A stretch of DNA of 64,000 nucleotides, taken from assembly GCA_002270565.1 (NCBI GenBank), contig NQMI01000042.1, positions 186,001 through 250,000 of the forward strand, written 5' to 3'. The notes under the pieces are model-generated. The model saw only the letters and a program-made list of their open reading frames with translations, had not been told where the DNA came from and searched no databases. Below, piece after piece: positions 21,787 through 33,920 of the stretch; the first letter of the stretch is position 1, and the number at the start of each line of letters is the position of its first letter. Both the position numbers and the translations under genes were made by a program. The stretch is from Stenocarpella maydis. Taxonomy: Eukaryota; Ascomycota; Sordariomycetes; Diaporthales; Diaporthaceae.

Positions 21787-22371
21787 ATGGACCCCAACCT
21801 TTTGAGACACATCGAGTACTTCCTCGAGCCAAATGGCCAAGTAAGGTCAACCTACCACCCCGTTCCCTTTCCATCCCTCTCGCAACACCATGATCACCGC
21901 TCTTCAGCGACGCATGCCTCTACGATCGCGCGGCACTGTGGCTGACCAATCGCAGACAGACGATCTTGAAAGCCAGCAGCAGCGCCGGTTTAGCCAGGAT
22001 GCATCCGCCAACCCGGCGCAAAGCTTCTGGGACATCTCAGGCATGCCGCCCGAGTCGGGCCTCGGCTCGCCCTCGAGTGCTACCGGTGGGCTGAACTTCG
22101 ACGCTTTTGGCCAGTCGTCGAACCAGCCAAACAGAACGCAGCAACGCCAACAGATACCCGGGCAGGGCTCCAGGGTGATCCTGCCACCCCGAGCACCAAA
22201 GCCAAAGACCGGCCATGAACGCAAAAGAACGAAACTTAGCACCGAGTCGACCCCTTTTGACAATGTCGATTACTGGATACAGTTCGACAACGAAGAGGGC
22301 GCCGGGGATCCTGGCGGGTCGGATCTGAGCCACCAGAAAGGAAAGGACGCGCAGCAGCAGCAGCAGCAACA

Positions 22372-22416
<45 letters not shown>

Positions 22417-23791
22417 GTAAGCTCTTCCTCGAGCCACCGGTGGGAATGGATTAGCATCAAGGTGACCGACCTTCCCGCCGATGTGCAAGACACAGCCGCC
22501 CTTCCCCGGCGCCCACCGGGCAGAGCCGTCGTGGTGTGGCGTGACTGACACGTGTTGATAAAAAGACCGAAGTTGCAGCACGCGCAGACCGAGCCATCAC
22601 CCATCCCGACCCACCGAGCTGGCCAGCAGCAGCAGCAGCAGTCGCGGCACCGTCAACAATCGAGCATGGGGTCTGGACAGCCAGGGCCAAGCAACCCCAG
22701 GCGCAGACAGATGCGGCCAGAGGACATGTTTGACGACAGCGCCTTAGACTACGCATTATCCGAGGAGGGCGACATGACCACCGAGGATTTCTCTACGATG
22801 AACCTGGCCGACCAAATGTCCAATATCGACACGATGCCCCCGTCCGAAGTGCCACCCCGTGAGGGCCTGTACTCGACGCCGCTGAGCTGGGAGAAACCCC
22901 AGCCAGGCCTGCGATTAGACTCCTTAATAAGCACACAGAACCCCCAGCAGCTCAACGAGGACGAGCAGCGGCGGCTGATAGCCATAGCCATGAATACGGG
23001 GCCGGTGATGGGAGGCCTAGGCTCAGGGCAATTCGGCATGATGGGTGGAGGAAACAGAGGCTACGTATCCGGCAACGGGCTACATGCAACGCTGGGCTCG
23101 GGCCTGGGTTTCGGCGGTATGGGTGGGCTGGGCGGGCTGGGGGCACTGGGTAACGGCATGGGAAGTCTAGGATTCGGACAGATCACTGATGATGCACCAC
23201 TACTACGGCCCGAGACGCCCGCCGTCGCGAAGCCCCCTCAGAAACAATTCTCACGGGAAAACACCGAGAAAAGCGGCGGCACCAGCGAGGAGAAAGGCAA
23301 GGGGAAGGAGAAGGAAGCGTCTGGGGAGAAGGGCAAAGGAAAGCTTGGCGACCGGACTGCGCATAACGATATCGAGCGGAAGTACCGGACGAACCTCAAG
23401 GACAGGATCTCGGAGTTACGTGATGCGGTGCCAGCCCTACGCACGATCCAGGAGGGGGTTGTCGACGAGGGTGACGAGGCCAACGGCCCCGCAAGGCCCA
23501 AAGTCAGCAAGGTGAGTTCCTGCTACCCTGGAAAGTGAAGGAACCAGCCAGGGGTGGCAAAGAATCAGGCAGAAAATTACTGACGAGCTATGACAACAGG
23601 GCACGGTTCTGACCAAGGCAACCGAGTACATCAGTTACCTGGAAAAGAAGAATAGGGCAATCATGGCACAGCATCAGCAGCTGTCGCGCCGGCTTGCCGC
23701 CTTCGAGCAACTCCTCAGCCAGACGGCCCGCCCCACCTTCCAGATGCCCAACTACAGCAGGACGCTGTTTGACCCACGGGCCTTCTGTTAG
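21787..23791 (+). CDS. SREBP-type bHLH transcription factor with polyQ tract
   Basis: Four exons (21787-21840, 21908-22416, 22566-23511, 23600-23791) with GT-AG introns encode 566 residues. Exon 1 gives MDPNLLRHIEYFLEPNGQ. A Q/S/P-rich region follows, with 21 consecutive Gln at 22352-22414 that end one codon before the intron 2 donor. An acidic patch (SALDYALSEEGD region) and a Gly/Met-rich region come next. The basic helix-loop-helix lies at about residues 450-530. Its basic region HNDIERKYRTNLKDRI has Tyr where most bHLH proteins have Arg, the hallmark of the SREBP class. The loop is long and acidic. Helix 2 (LTKATEYISYLEKKNRAIM) runs on into a leucine zipper-like part. There is no transmembrane or SREBP regulatory domain, so it should act directly as a nuclear DNA-binding protein, probably on E-box or SRE-like sites. 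The exact orthologue is uncertain. Confidence 0.88.
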
Positions 23792-24708
23792 ACGTGGCCT
23801 AGTGGTTCTCCCAAGAAGAGAGGGCGGAGGAAGGATTTGCATGCGGCTATCTACTTATGTGTTTGCTGATGAAAACATAGCCACCGGCGTTGTGTCGCAT
23901 TTACTTGATTCGTGCACGGGCGGGGGGGGGGTTCGAGGAAAGGGACCAAGCAGGGTGAGGGGAATCTGGGGAGGCCGAAGCCAGCTGAACCTGCAGCCGG
24001 CCGGGCCTTTTAAACGATATAAAATAATCTCTTTTGCTTCTAGGGTTTCCCTTGTTTTGGGGGAGTTTTGCTTTGCCCCCTTGAATCGGCCGCCACGAAG
24101 GGAAGAAAGACAAAAAGCGCAGAACGGAGAAAAATCCGTCTCGCTCATAGACTCTCCTCATTATTCTTTTTACACTAAAGCAAGCCAGCCATCCACTGGA
24201 ACGACGGCATCTGACGGGAATGATGTCACGATTTTCCCGTCCGTATATACCTATATTTTACCGATTCTCTCTCCCTCTCTTTTGTTTCAAAACTAGTGTT
24301 GTGAGCCTGCCCGCCTGGTGTTGGGGAGGCTGGTGGCGGGATAATTATCATAGAAATCAGCATCACCAAGCTCGTGAGCACGCATGGGAAAGGAGGCTGG
24401 CTCTGGGGTAGGTAAACAGGTCACGAAGAAATGATAGCATTGGAATCGGCCAACGTGGTGGTATCTTCATCCAAGGCGCGTGAGGAGTTCGAGTCTCGAA
24501 ATGGGCTGCTGGATTTGTTTTTTGTTTTGTCTCGTGATCCTGTTCAGCTACCGAAGATGAAGTGGCATGCCATGCGATTGTGCTCGCTTCATGGGCTGGT
24601 CCCCCAGGAAAGCGCGGCTCGCTCGCGACCGCGGCGAGGAGACGTACTCGGTTTGTTTGCACGTATGTACAGAAAGGTTGTAGTACATTACAGTTAGGAA
24701 CCTCCTCC
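23792..24708. other. intergenic between convergent genes
   Basis: Lies between the 3' ends of the bHLH gene and the minus-strand peptidase gene. It should hold both 3' untranslated regions. No additional gene is seen. Confidence 0.5.
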
Positions 24709-26393
24709 TCAATCCCGCAGGGCCTCGATGTCAGCCACCTCCTTGACCGCCTCGGTGGTGAGGACGATCGGGCCCGTCTCGTCGACGCAGACGCTGTCCT
24801 CGATGCGCACGCCCATGCCCCGGAAGTGCACCGGCCAGCGGTCGTCGCCGGCGGGGACGTAGACACCCGGCTCGACAGTGACGCAGTGGCCCGCGCGGAG
24901 GGGCACGTTGCGCCCGTAGCCGGGGCAGTCGTGCACGTCGAGCCCGACGTAGTGGCCCACGTGGTGCGGGAAGAGCACCTCGAGGCGCCCGGAGCCGTTG
25001 GCGCCCACCTCGAAGCCCAGGGACGCCAGCTCCTTGCGCAGCGCCTGCTCCGTCGCGCGGTGCACCCCGTCCAGCGTCAGCCCGCTGTCGGCCCTACAGA
25101 GGGCGACGCCCGCGCGCTGCACACGCAGGACCGCCTCGTAGAGGTCTCGCTGCGCCGGGGTGAACCTGCCCGACAGGGGCCACGTGCGCGTGATGTCCGC
25201 GACGTAGGTGCCGTACTCGGCGCCGGCGTCAACGAGGACCATCTGCGATGGGTCGTCGTCGAGCCGCGCGTCGTTGAGGACGTAGTGGATCATGTTTGCG
25301 CGGCGGCCGCCCGCCACGACGGGGACGTACGCGGGGCCCGAGCAGCCGTCGGCCGCGAACCCGTGCTCCAGGAAGGCCTGCAGGTCGCGCTCGCGGGCCC
25401 AGGGCCGGCGCATGGCGGCCGTGATGGCGCGCCCGGAGACGGCACCCGCGTGGCGCATGTTGGCCACCTCGGCGGGGGACTTGACGACGCGGAGCTGGTT
25501 GGCCAGCGGCTGCAGGCGCTCGATGCCGACGCGGTGGTCGGTGGCGGCGAAGATGACGTCCCCGAGGGGGGTGAGGCGCCCGTCCGGGGTGCGCACCTCG
25601 GCGTCGGTGTAGATGCGCGAGGCGGTGCGGAGGAGCGGGGCGAGATGGGCGTCGAGGTCCTTGATGTCGGCCGCACGGTCGGCGTTGAAGACGTCCTCGG
25701 CGGCCTGCAGGCCGCTCCAGGGCCCGGACCACTGCTCGGCGGCGGGGTCCTTGGGCCGCGCGAAGAGGTGGAAGGCGTAGTCTCCGAACCCGTCGCCCGT
25801 CTTTTGTATCACGGCCGCGGCCTCGGACTCGTTGAAGCCCGTGAGGTAGAGGAAGTTGGACTCCTGCCGGAAGGGGTAGAAGACGGCGCCCGAGCGCCAC
25901 TTGACCTCGGCGGAGCGGAGGAGGGCGATGGCGTCCTTGGGGAGCTTCTGGGCGAGGCGGGCGCGCCGGTCGAAGTACTCTTGGGCCGTGATGCCGGGCG
26001 TTACTGGATGGGGGGAAAAGGCGGGTTACTATTTTTGCTGCTGAAGTATGTAGCGCAGCTTGATTCTGCGCCAGCCGCTACCGCCTGTGGGGATGGCTTG
26101 AGCTGGAGGTTCCTGGTTTTTGGGGGGGAGGGGCGTTTGTAGGCTCAGGATGGAACAATGCGCTTACATTCGCCCGGCTTGAGGATGTGCGGGTGTGTCT
26201 CGTGCACTGGCTGCCCGAACTGGAGCTGCGCTGCCGAGACGGAGGCGTAGCTCCTCGGCGCCGTCGTGGTGCTGTATGCATTGAGGTTGTCGCGGGCGTG
26301 CCTTGACACCAGGGAGGGCAGTGTTGTTGGCTGGGAGTTGCGGGAGATGCACGGCGCAGCCAGCGGGCTGGCCATGGGTATTCGTATCCTCAT
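24709..26393 (-). CDS. ICP55: intermediate cleaving peptidase ICP55 (Xaa-Pro aminopeptidase family)
   Basis: Two exons on the minus strand (26393-26168 and 26003-24709) encode 506 residues, close to the yeast enzyme. The N-terminus is basic and Ser/Thr-rich, as in a mitochondrial presequence. GQPVHETHPHILKPGE-LTPG, formed across the intron, is the typical start of the aminopeptidase P N-terminal domain, followed by GAVFYPFRQESNFLYLTGFN. The C-terminal pita-bread catalytic domain shows the metal ligands: VDAGAEYGTYVADITRTWP (two Asp), HHVGHYVGLDVHD (His), VEPGVY (Glu) and RIEDSV (Glu). In yeast, Icp55 removes a single residue after presequence cleavage and stabilises mitochondrial proteins. 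A long open frame on the opposite strand is a GC-skew shadow. Confidence 0.93.
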
Positions 26394-28655
26394 GATGATT
26401 GATGACTGGCCCAGGTGTCTCGGCCGCGGGCTGGCATCTCGACGACGGGGCAGGAAAAAGTTGTGGTTCGATGTTCGTCGCGGAAGTGCGAGAGGTGGGA
26501 AATAATGCGAGCAGCGGGCGCGTCATTGGCGGCGTGCAGGGGCACAGCAGTGATCGGCTGCCCACCTTAGACTAAAGGGCAGGACCCTGGTCCCGTACCA
26601 TTCCATGTTTGGCTGCCCGGTGGCACAAGCCGCAGCAGGTACGCATTGACATACGGAATGCAGAGAGAACATGATGTGTAAGTGAATAAATACTATTGGT
26701 AGCTGTTCAATCGTCTGGAGCTCAGCTGAGCTTCAGTCAGAGATCACAGGCTTCGCTGTGAGAATACATGTCGTTAGTCTTGAGAGGCTGGATAGCCACC
26801 CGAGGACCGCTCCCTTCTTGCCTTGCATCGCTCATTTCCACCTAACCAACAAACGCCAGGTTCTTGGCGATGGAGAAGTATGCTTTTTTGGGGGGGTGGG
26901 GGGGGGGCGCACTTCATACTCGCTGATGCGTGAGCAGTGCAGGCTGGTTGTGATGGTCTCCTGTATTCCCATGCACTCCGTTACCCCATGATATAAGGCA
27001 GGCTTCCGCTCATCATGTGGGAAGAAGCCATAGTTAGCTAGGGGCTAGCAGAAGCTCTGGCAATGTCTCAGTTGACCCTCACTATTTTCTCTGAGACCAT
27101 GTCTCACAACGGGAGATTTTACGCTGGGCCAGAAATAGACTAATAATAAATACATGGCCACTACGTTATCGAATCGTCGTCTCTGGCTCGAGCCTTGATG
27201 AGCTCTCTCATCTGCTCCGCCGAATCGATGCGAGCAGGCTGTTCTGGGCTCTGTTTGTCCTCGCTTTGGAGTATAGACGAATAACTAGCCTGTGGCGGTT
27301 GAGCTGGCCACCTTGCGTCCATCTTCTTCCAAGAGTGATCAAGACCACCGCCTTAGGAATTCATGATTTGGTAAGGATGATACGCATCGACTGATAAACG
27401 ATGATTTGGTATGATCTCAAGCCACATCTTTGCCCATTGATGCAGTATTTACTCACAGTGTATATGTCCGTCTGCCAGGTTCGCAAGCCCAACACCCTCG
27501 TTGCAATATCATAATATTATGCCTGCAAGATGCAGGCCTCGAGATCGATACCCGAAAGCACCCAATTTCTCGCATTTGAGTGAGATCCTGCACCCGAGTA
27601 CCTGCATTATAGCAAGTAGAGCGGAATTGAGGTTCGGTATGCCCGAGTGGTTCCTAAATCGAGTATGCAGCAACCATTGTTGGCCCGCAGGTGGGCTCGA
27701 CAAAGGGAGCTGACATGAATGGTGTTGTTGCTTCCGACAGGGCTGCCAGTCGGTTGAGGCATGGGCAGGGGGAGAGAATGAATAACATGTTTTTCAAAAG
27801 CTATGTTGCCGTGGCGGGGGGCGGGCACGTTTATATGTTGCTGGCGAGAGAGGAATCCATCGTTGTCCCGGATGTGTACGTCGTAGGTAAGTTGCGAATG
27901 CGGGCGAGATTGGCCGTGGGCGACGTTGAAATGACGAGACTGCCTGTATCTTGCCTTGTGCACTACTATGGTAGCCATCGGACCAGGTAGGGTTGCCCGT
28001 TGCTGTTCCTACAGCGTTTGTGGGGCCTCATGGGGCCTGTGCGTGTATTTGTTGTGACCTCGAGCGCCTTGCTTGGCGAGACAGGCTGGGATCCCTGTCG
28101 CTCAGGTCCAAGCACCGCGATTTTCTAGTGTAGAGCCTGTGTGCGAGTGTCTGAGAGCAACTCTTTAGCTCAACCGTGGGAAAGCTGCTTGTGTGTTGCA
28201 CCACCACCTCCACCATCGACAGACAGCCTGCACGACAGACCAACACACGCACCGTGCCGCTCCCCCTCCTTTCCCCCCTGCCCCAGCCGTGCAAGACATC
28301 CACGCTCCCATCTTGATGGTTTGTCAGATTGATTTTATCGTCTGGCCGTCTTGCCGGCCCCCAATTGACTGACTGACTGCTCCTCTGGTTCCTTTTTCTG
28401 CCCGCGTCTCCAAGCTCCATCCCCACCAAACAAAGCGCATCCAGACGCGTGCCCGTCGAGGCTAGCCATCACGCTACACCTCCCTCACCCGCATCTGCAG
28501 CCACGCTGGGTGCCCTTCGACCGCGGCACATATTACCACCATCGTCCCGACCTCCCGCCGGACACCCAAGCCTCCTTCTTTACAAGAGCACTCTACGACG
28601 CGACTGCTCGACGCCCCTTCCATATAGCATGTTGACATAGACCAACCATCCTTAC
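26394..28655. other. intergenic with one possible small exon
   Basis: Mostly non-coding, with G-rich runs at 26890-26910. The only stretch with coding texture is on the minus strand at 27173-27490 (separate entry). The last 500 bp before 28656 are C/T-rich and probably form the DBF4 promoter and leader. Confidence 0.4.
27173..27495 (-). CDS. possible two-exon coding fragment, unknown
   Basis: On the minus strand a frame with good coding texture ends at a TAG at about 27173: MDARWPAQPPQASYSS, QPARIDSAEQMRELIKARAR, DDDSIT. It is open upstream to an acceptor-like cctaag near 27357. A stretch at about 27495-27448 (EGVGLANLADGHIH) ends in a strong donor (gtgagt) that joins it in frame, giving IHCGGLDHSWKKMDA. 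A start codon and further upstream exons were not identified. It may be the 3' end of a small gene or a relic. Confidence 0.3.
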
Positions 28656-30750
28656 ATGGCAGCTGTATCCATATCACCCTCGCCCGTCTCCTACCCCTCC
28701 ACCTCAATCATGTCCACCTCCACAAGGCGGGCCCCGCTGTCTTCCAACCCGAATGTCGCCAACTCGCCCATCCGGAATTCCTCGGCCTTGGCTGCCGTCC
28801 TGAGCAAGCAGCGTCACCAGAAGAGAGCCTATGCCAGCGTGCAGAGGGAGGAGCCCTATGGACAGCCACCTCCGGCAAAGAAGCAGATGCTCGAAGACGG
28901 CTCCCAGAAGCCTGCCAGATCCCCCGTCAGACAGGTCAAGATCGTCCGCCGGGATCCTGCTAAGCAACACAGGGATGCTAAGGCTTCACCCAAATCACAG
29001 CGGGAGGAGGAGAGGGCTCGCGTCCACCAGTGGAAGGAGGCCCAGCGCCGCAAATTTCCCAGCTTTGTCTTCTACTTCGAGAGCGTCCCCAACGACCAGA
29101 GGTCCAAGATCGTGAAGCAGTTGGCCTACTATGGTGCTGTGAGTCCAACACGCGTCAGCAACTAACACCCAGGGACATGTATATGCTGATAACATTGTGC
29201 TTGACAGCGAGAGGAGAAGTTCTTCTCCAAGGACATCACTCATGTCATTACCACCCGTCCCATTCCCGCCAAAAAGGCTTCGGACCTAGACACCACCAAC
29301 CACGCCACCATAAACCAGACCGACGATCGACGAGGGCAGTATGATATGCCCAGGACTATTGATCCGTCTCTGCTCAGTCGTGACACAGGTGTCAAGGATA
29401 TCAGGAGGAGGCTATTCGAGAGCGCAGGTCGGAAGCTGCCAGCACCTGCCCCCGCCGAGGACAACCTTCTTCGCCAGCCGACGGCCCCTCGAAAGACCGA
29501 CATATTGGTGCGAGCAAGGGAGATGGACAAGAAGATTTGGGCCTTCAGCAAGCTGGTCAAGATCCTGGAGATGCTAAACGATCCCGACCCTTTTGGAACC
29601 GCCGCTGCTCCCAAGGCAACTGAGGAGGCCAACTTGGCCCAGCTTCTCAACAAGGAGCGGACAAGTGGCCCATCCGACAGGGATCCGACCGTGGCGACGA
29701 AGGAGCTCGTGTTTTTCAAGGGGCCCTACATCTATGTCTACGACATTGAGGAGAAGCAGAAGCCTATCATGGTCAGGGAGTACGCCAAAGTCGCCGACAA
29801 GAAAGACGGCGACTGGCCGCAGTTCCGCTCAACTCAGAACGGCCGGTGTCCCTTCGTAGAGGACGACGGAGTGAGCGACCGGAGACGCCAGGCCGAAAAG
29901 GCCGCGAGGGACAAGGAGCGCCAGGATAGAGCTGCCCATGATGCTGCTCCTACGCTGAAGCCGCCCCATGCCCCAGGTGCAAAGGCTGCCGTGTCTAAAC
30001 GCACACTTACCGAGATGGAGGATGGTTATAACAGTCGCTCCACTTCTTCGCGAGTCCATGACGTGTTCGACCTCGCCAAGGCCGCCAACCCCCCCACCAT
30101 CGACTTCACCCGGCCTCAGAACGCATTTACCAGTCGTGCCCGTTCAGGCCGTCTCCTCGCCGGTGAGCCGGTCGCATCAGGTGTGCAAAAGTCTAACATT
30201 ACATCTGCGATCCGGTCTCAGATGATCTCGTCTGCCAGTGGTATCCGCGGTGCCAAGGCGGGCACCAGCAAGGAGCTCTACGGCCTGCAGCGCAAGGTCC
30301 TGGACAAGAGCAACGCGGCTTCCGCAAACCCGACTTCCCAGGAAATGAGCTCGCGCCGCCTTGCCGACATGAGTCTCGAAGCAAGCACCAACCAACGTTC
30401 TGCTAGCCTCGGTGTAAGCTCCCACAAGCTTGTCCAGATCGGGGAGGAGCGCTCAAAGGAGCACAAGAGAACTCATAGTGTGCCCGTCCCAAAGCCCAAG
30501 AAGCGTGACCTGAAGCCAGGGTACTGTGAGAACTGCCAGGACAAATTCGCCGATTTCGATGAGGTGAGTCCAGCGCCGTTGCCCCGTCCGCCGTCAGTAC
30601 TGACCAAAACACCAGCACATTGTCTCGAGGAAGCATCGAAAATTCGCTGAAAATGATGGCAACTGGGTTAAACTGGACGCGCTTCTCTCGAAGCTCGAGC
30701 GCGTCCCGAAATACTCAGACGAGATCGGCGAAGAGCACTCGGACTGGTGA
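28656..30750 (+). CDS. DBF4: Dbf4/NimO, regulatory subunit of Cdc7 kinase
   Basis: Three exons (28656-29138, 29208-30563, 30616-30750) encode 657 residues. Dbf4 activates Cdc7 kinase, which phosphorylates the MCM helicase to fire replication origins in the nucleus. All three family motifs are present. Motif N is BRCT-like, about residues 132-185, with FVFYFESVPNDQRSKIVKQL and KDITHVITTRPIP split by intron 1. Motif M is at about 326-350 (FFKGPYIYVYDIEEKQKPIM). Motif C is a CCHH zinc finger at about 598-622, YCENCQDKFADFDEHIVSRK with H-x5-H; intron 2 falls inside it, right before the first His. The N-terminal region is basic and disordered with likely phosphorylation and destruction-type sequences. 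Filamentous fungal orthologues are named nimO. The start at 28656 is the first ATG; an alternative is 28710. Confidence 0.93.
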
Positions 30751-31832
30751 CGGTTCGAAATACGCGTTGAACTGACCAAGGTTCCATAACTGCACCATGA
30801 CTCGGTCTCCACATAAGAATTGCTTCACTTGCTCTAACACATCGCTCTGGTATCAAAAGCATCCTGCACATTGCGGCCGCATGCAGACGCACTTGCATAC
30901 TCAAGAGAACAGTCATGCAGAAACTCGCACACATTTTCGTTTGTTTTGTTTGATTCCTATGTTGGCATATGCAATCCAACGCTCCTTCGAAGCATTTACG
31001 AGGATGGGAACGCGATGATACCTCATCATGAGACACGTTACAGCAGCACATTTTTGTCGCCTTTTTTTTTGTCTCGCTTTCGCGCGCGTTTCTTGCGAAG
31101 CATGGTTTGTGCGGAGCATCAGTGGAAATCTCACAGGGTGAAGTGGCGACGGGCGAGGTATTGATGGGAGTATTGGTCCCGGTAAATACTTGATTGGTCT
31201 CGAATGACAACATGAGGTGTATATTCTCGGCCACGGAATGGGCGGTTCCAATCCCCACTGGCACCGGTCTGGTCGAAGGGCCCCCTACGAGTACAGCAGA
31301 TGGGGTGTTTAAGTCGCGGAGGCTCTCAGTTTCGTACACAGTACAAGAGCCTATGTATATTAAGCGGTATCCATATACTGTGTCGAGGATATGAACATAA
31401 ATCCAGCATCTTCAAAACGAGGCAAAATGAACCAACGTGTCTGGTTGTTGGGCCCAACACACAGGATGTGACGTGGTATCTTCACCACGTCTGCTACGTC
31501 TGCTATGGACACACGCACAGATTTTATTCATGGTCACATCATGAGTCCCTAAATGCTTCTAGGCAAGTCCTGCCACCAAAGCAGAATTGCAGGTTGCAGT
31601 AGTTCCTGTCGGCCTTATCGATAAGCAAGGCTGTTGAAGCTGCCCCGCGGCCTCGGCTTCCCGAGCCATCTCAGCCTTGTGCACCTGTTCTAAGCCTCTC
31701 CACCCTTTGCCATGTCTCTTCTTCCGAACACCTTCTCCCCTGGTTGACCTTGTGTTATGGCACTGAGCGCTCCCCTCCACCTCGACTAGAACGAAATCCT
31801 CAGTCCACAGCATACAACCACAAGCGACAACC
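30751..31832. other. intergenic, 3' flank of DBF4 and promoter of ATG12
   Basis: No gene supported. Frames on the minus strand here have no recognisable domain. Confidence 0.45.
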
Positions 31833-32479
31833 ATGGCATCCCCACCACGAACCCCATCAACCTCGTCCCCAGCCCCGGCCGCCGCCCAAGGCCAAGCACC
31901 GACCCCAGCGGCAGCAACGGGATCTCCAGGCCCTTCAACCCCCGACATGCCCGAGCTGCCCGACGACCGAGATGAACGAAACCGCTCTCCATCCCCGGAC
32001 CTCCCCCTGACCATGACGGCCTCGCTGGTTCTGACGCAGCTGCCGCGCGACGCAGCCGCGGCCCTGGCTGAGGTGGGCACGACGTTCGGGGACAAGATGA
32101 AGGTCATCGTGCGGTTCAAGCCCGTGGGCGGGTCCGCACCGCCCATGCCGCCGCGCCGCGAGAGGAGCACCATCAGCGCGACGAGCAGGTTCGAGACGGT
32201 CGTCGCGTACCTGCGGCGGACGCTCAAGGTGGCCGAGACGGATAGCCTGTTCCTCTATGTCAACTCCACCTTTGCGCCCGCGCTAGATGAGGTTGTTGGG
32301 AATCTGTGGAGGGTGAGTCTGGCCCCGGTGGCTTTTATGCTTGGGGCCTCTGGGCTGCCACTGGTGGTTCTGCTGGGTCCGGAATTGGATGGGTGCTGAC
32401 TTTGTGTGTCGTGCAGTGCTTCAAGGACTCAAACGACCAACTCAACGTGGGGTACTCGATAACGCCGGCATTTGGATGA
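31833..32479 (+). CDS. ATG12: autophagy ubiquitin-like modifier ATG12
   Basis: Two exons (31833-32312 and 32417-32479) encode 180 residues. Residues 1-65 are a Pro/Ala/Ser-rich disordered extension. The C-terminal ~115 residues are a ubiquitin fold, with [27 protein letters not shown] and [20 protein letters not shown]. Joined across the intron comes the diagnostic end [20 protein letters not shown] followed by PAFG. The C-terminal glycine is exposed without processing, as in all Atg12 proteins. It is conjugated to Atg5 through Atg7 and Atg10, and the conjugate promotes Atg8 lipidation on the growing autophagosome. The gene converges with PanB; the coding ends are 223 bp apart. Confidence 0.94.
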
Positions 32480-32702
32480 ATACGGGAACGGAACACGACT
32501 ATTTATGACGAGACGACTCATATACTTGAAATGATACCACGACACGAAAGCATGAATTTTGAACAAGTTTACTCTACCTGACTGGCGGCTATTCATTGCC
32601 AGCACGCCGAGACAAGAAACGCTGCCGAGTGTCGGCTGAAAGTCTTATCGAAATATCACAACGCCATGCATTAAACCGACCGACCTGCCGCCACAACAAG
32701 CC

Positions 32703-33920
32703 CTATGACAAGGATTTCTCAAACGCCTCCAGCTCCTCCTTGGATATGGGATACGTGTGCTCAGGAGCGGGGTACGACCGGCTCTTGACCTCGTCGCGGT
32801 ATGTCTTGATGGCCTTCAGGCTCTCGGACCACACGTCGCCATACTGCTTGACGAACTTTGGCAGGAACCTCCCCGGCGGGAAGTTGCCTAGCATGTCAAT
32901 CTGCACGAGCACCTGGCCGGAGCACCCATTTCCTGCGCCGATGCCGATGGTAGGGATGGCTAGCCGCGACGTGGCGAGCGACGCGACCTCGGCCGGCACG
33001 GCCTCGACGACCGTCGCGAACGCGCCCGCCTCCTGCACGGCCAGCGCGTCCTCGAGGACTTTTGCTGCGCCGGCCGCCGTCTTTCCCTGCACGCGGAACC
33101 CGCCTAGTGCGTTTTGGCGCTGCGGCGTGAGGCCGATGTGCGCCAGGACGGGGATCCCCGCCTGGGTTATGCGCTTGATGGACGGGGCCATCTCGCTGCC
33201 GCCCTCGAGCTTGACGCCCTGCACGCGGCCGGTCTTGATGAAGCGGATGGCCGTCTCGAGGGCTTGGTCTGGGGATATCTCATAGGAGCCCATGGGCAGG
33301 TCGCCAACCTGTGCTTATGTTGTCAGGAAGAGGTCGTGGATGAGACATTGATGAAGAGGCGTGAGATGGTTGCGGGCATGCGTGAGGGGGGATGAAGAAG
33401 GGTGAGATGTTGCTGGGCTGGGGTTGTGGCATGGAGGCAGTGAAGGACAAAACTAGGGGTAGAGATGAGATGAAATAGGAGGAGGGAAAAGACTGACAGT
33501 GAACGCAGCCTTGGTGGCCCTCGCAACAGACCGACAATGCAACAACATCTCCTCGACCATGACCTCGCTCGTGTCCTCCATCCCCAGGGCGACCATGGCG
33601 AGGCTGTCGCCCACCAGGACGATATCCACGCCCGCGGCGTCGGCGACGTGCGCGGAGGGGAAGTCGTGCGCCGTGATGACGGCGATAGGCTCGTCCCGCC
33701 TGTGCATGGCCCGCAGCGTGCCGAGCGTGACCTTCTTGCGGCCGACGGGCCCCTGTTGCGCGCCCAGCGGCGAGTGCGAGCTATACCTCCTGCCCTGGCG
33801 GAGGGGGCATGGCAGGGGCCTGCCGGCGGCGACGGCAAGGGAAGATGGCGGCGGCAGCCTCGGCCTTGTTGCTAGTGTGGATGCGCAGGCGCGCAGGGCC
33901 GTGGGGAGGTGGTGGTGCAT
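32703..33920 (-). CDS. panB: 3-methyl-2-oxobutanoate hydroxymethyltransferase (PanB)
   Basis: Two exons on the minus strand (33920-33498 and 33308-32703) encode 342 residues. The enzyme transfers a hydroxymethyl group from methylene-tetrahydrofolate to ketoisovalerate to make ketopantoate, the first step towards pantothenate and coenzyme A. The first ~55 residues are Arg/Ser/Ala-rich without acidic residues, a likely mitochondrial presequence. The TIM-barrel core shows ITAHDFPSAHVADAAG, VLVGDSLAMVALGMEDT (Mg-binding Asp), VQGVKLEGG, VLAHIGLTPQ and TIGIGAGNGCSGQVLV, in the family order. The intron falls between KAAFT and VGDLPMGSY. A true ATG at 33920 was chosen, since upstream extension is not ATG-initiated. 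Confidence 0.94.

Noticed and set aside
24562..26142. 526-codon open frame on the plus strand
   Set aside because: It is antisense to ICP55, whose motifs are unmistakable. High third-position GC removes stops on the opposite strand. The translation is Gly/Val/Arg-rich low complexity with no motif.
27600..27700. tRNA-like string tgcccgagtggtt
   Set aside because: It resembles a Leu/Ser tRNA D-arm, but no T-arm, acceptor pairing or B-box follows at the right distance.
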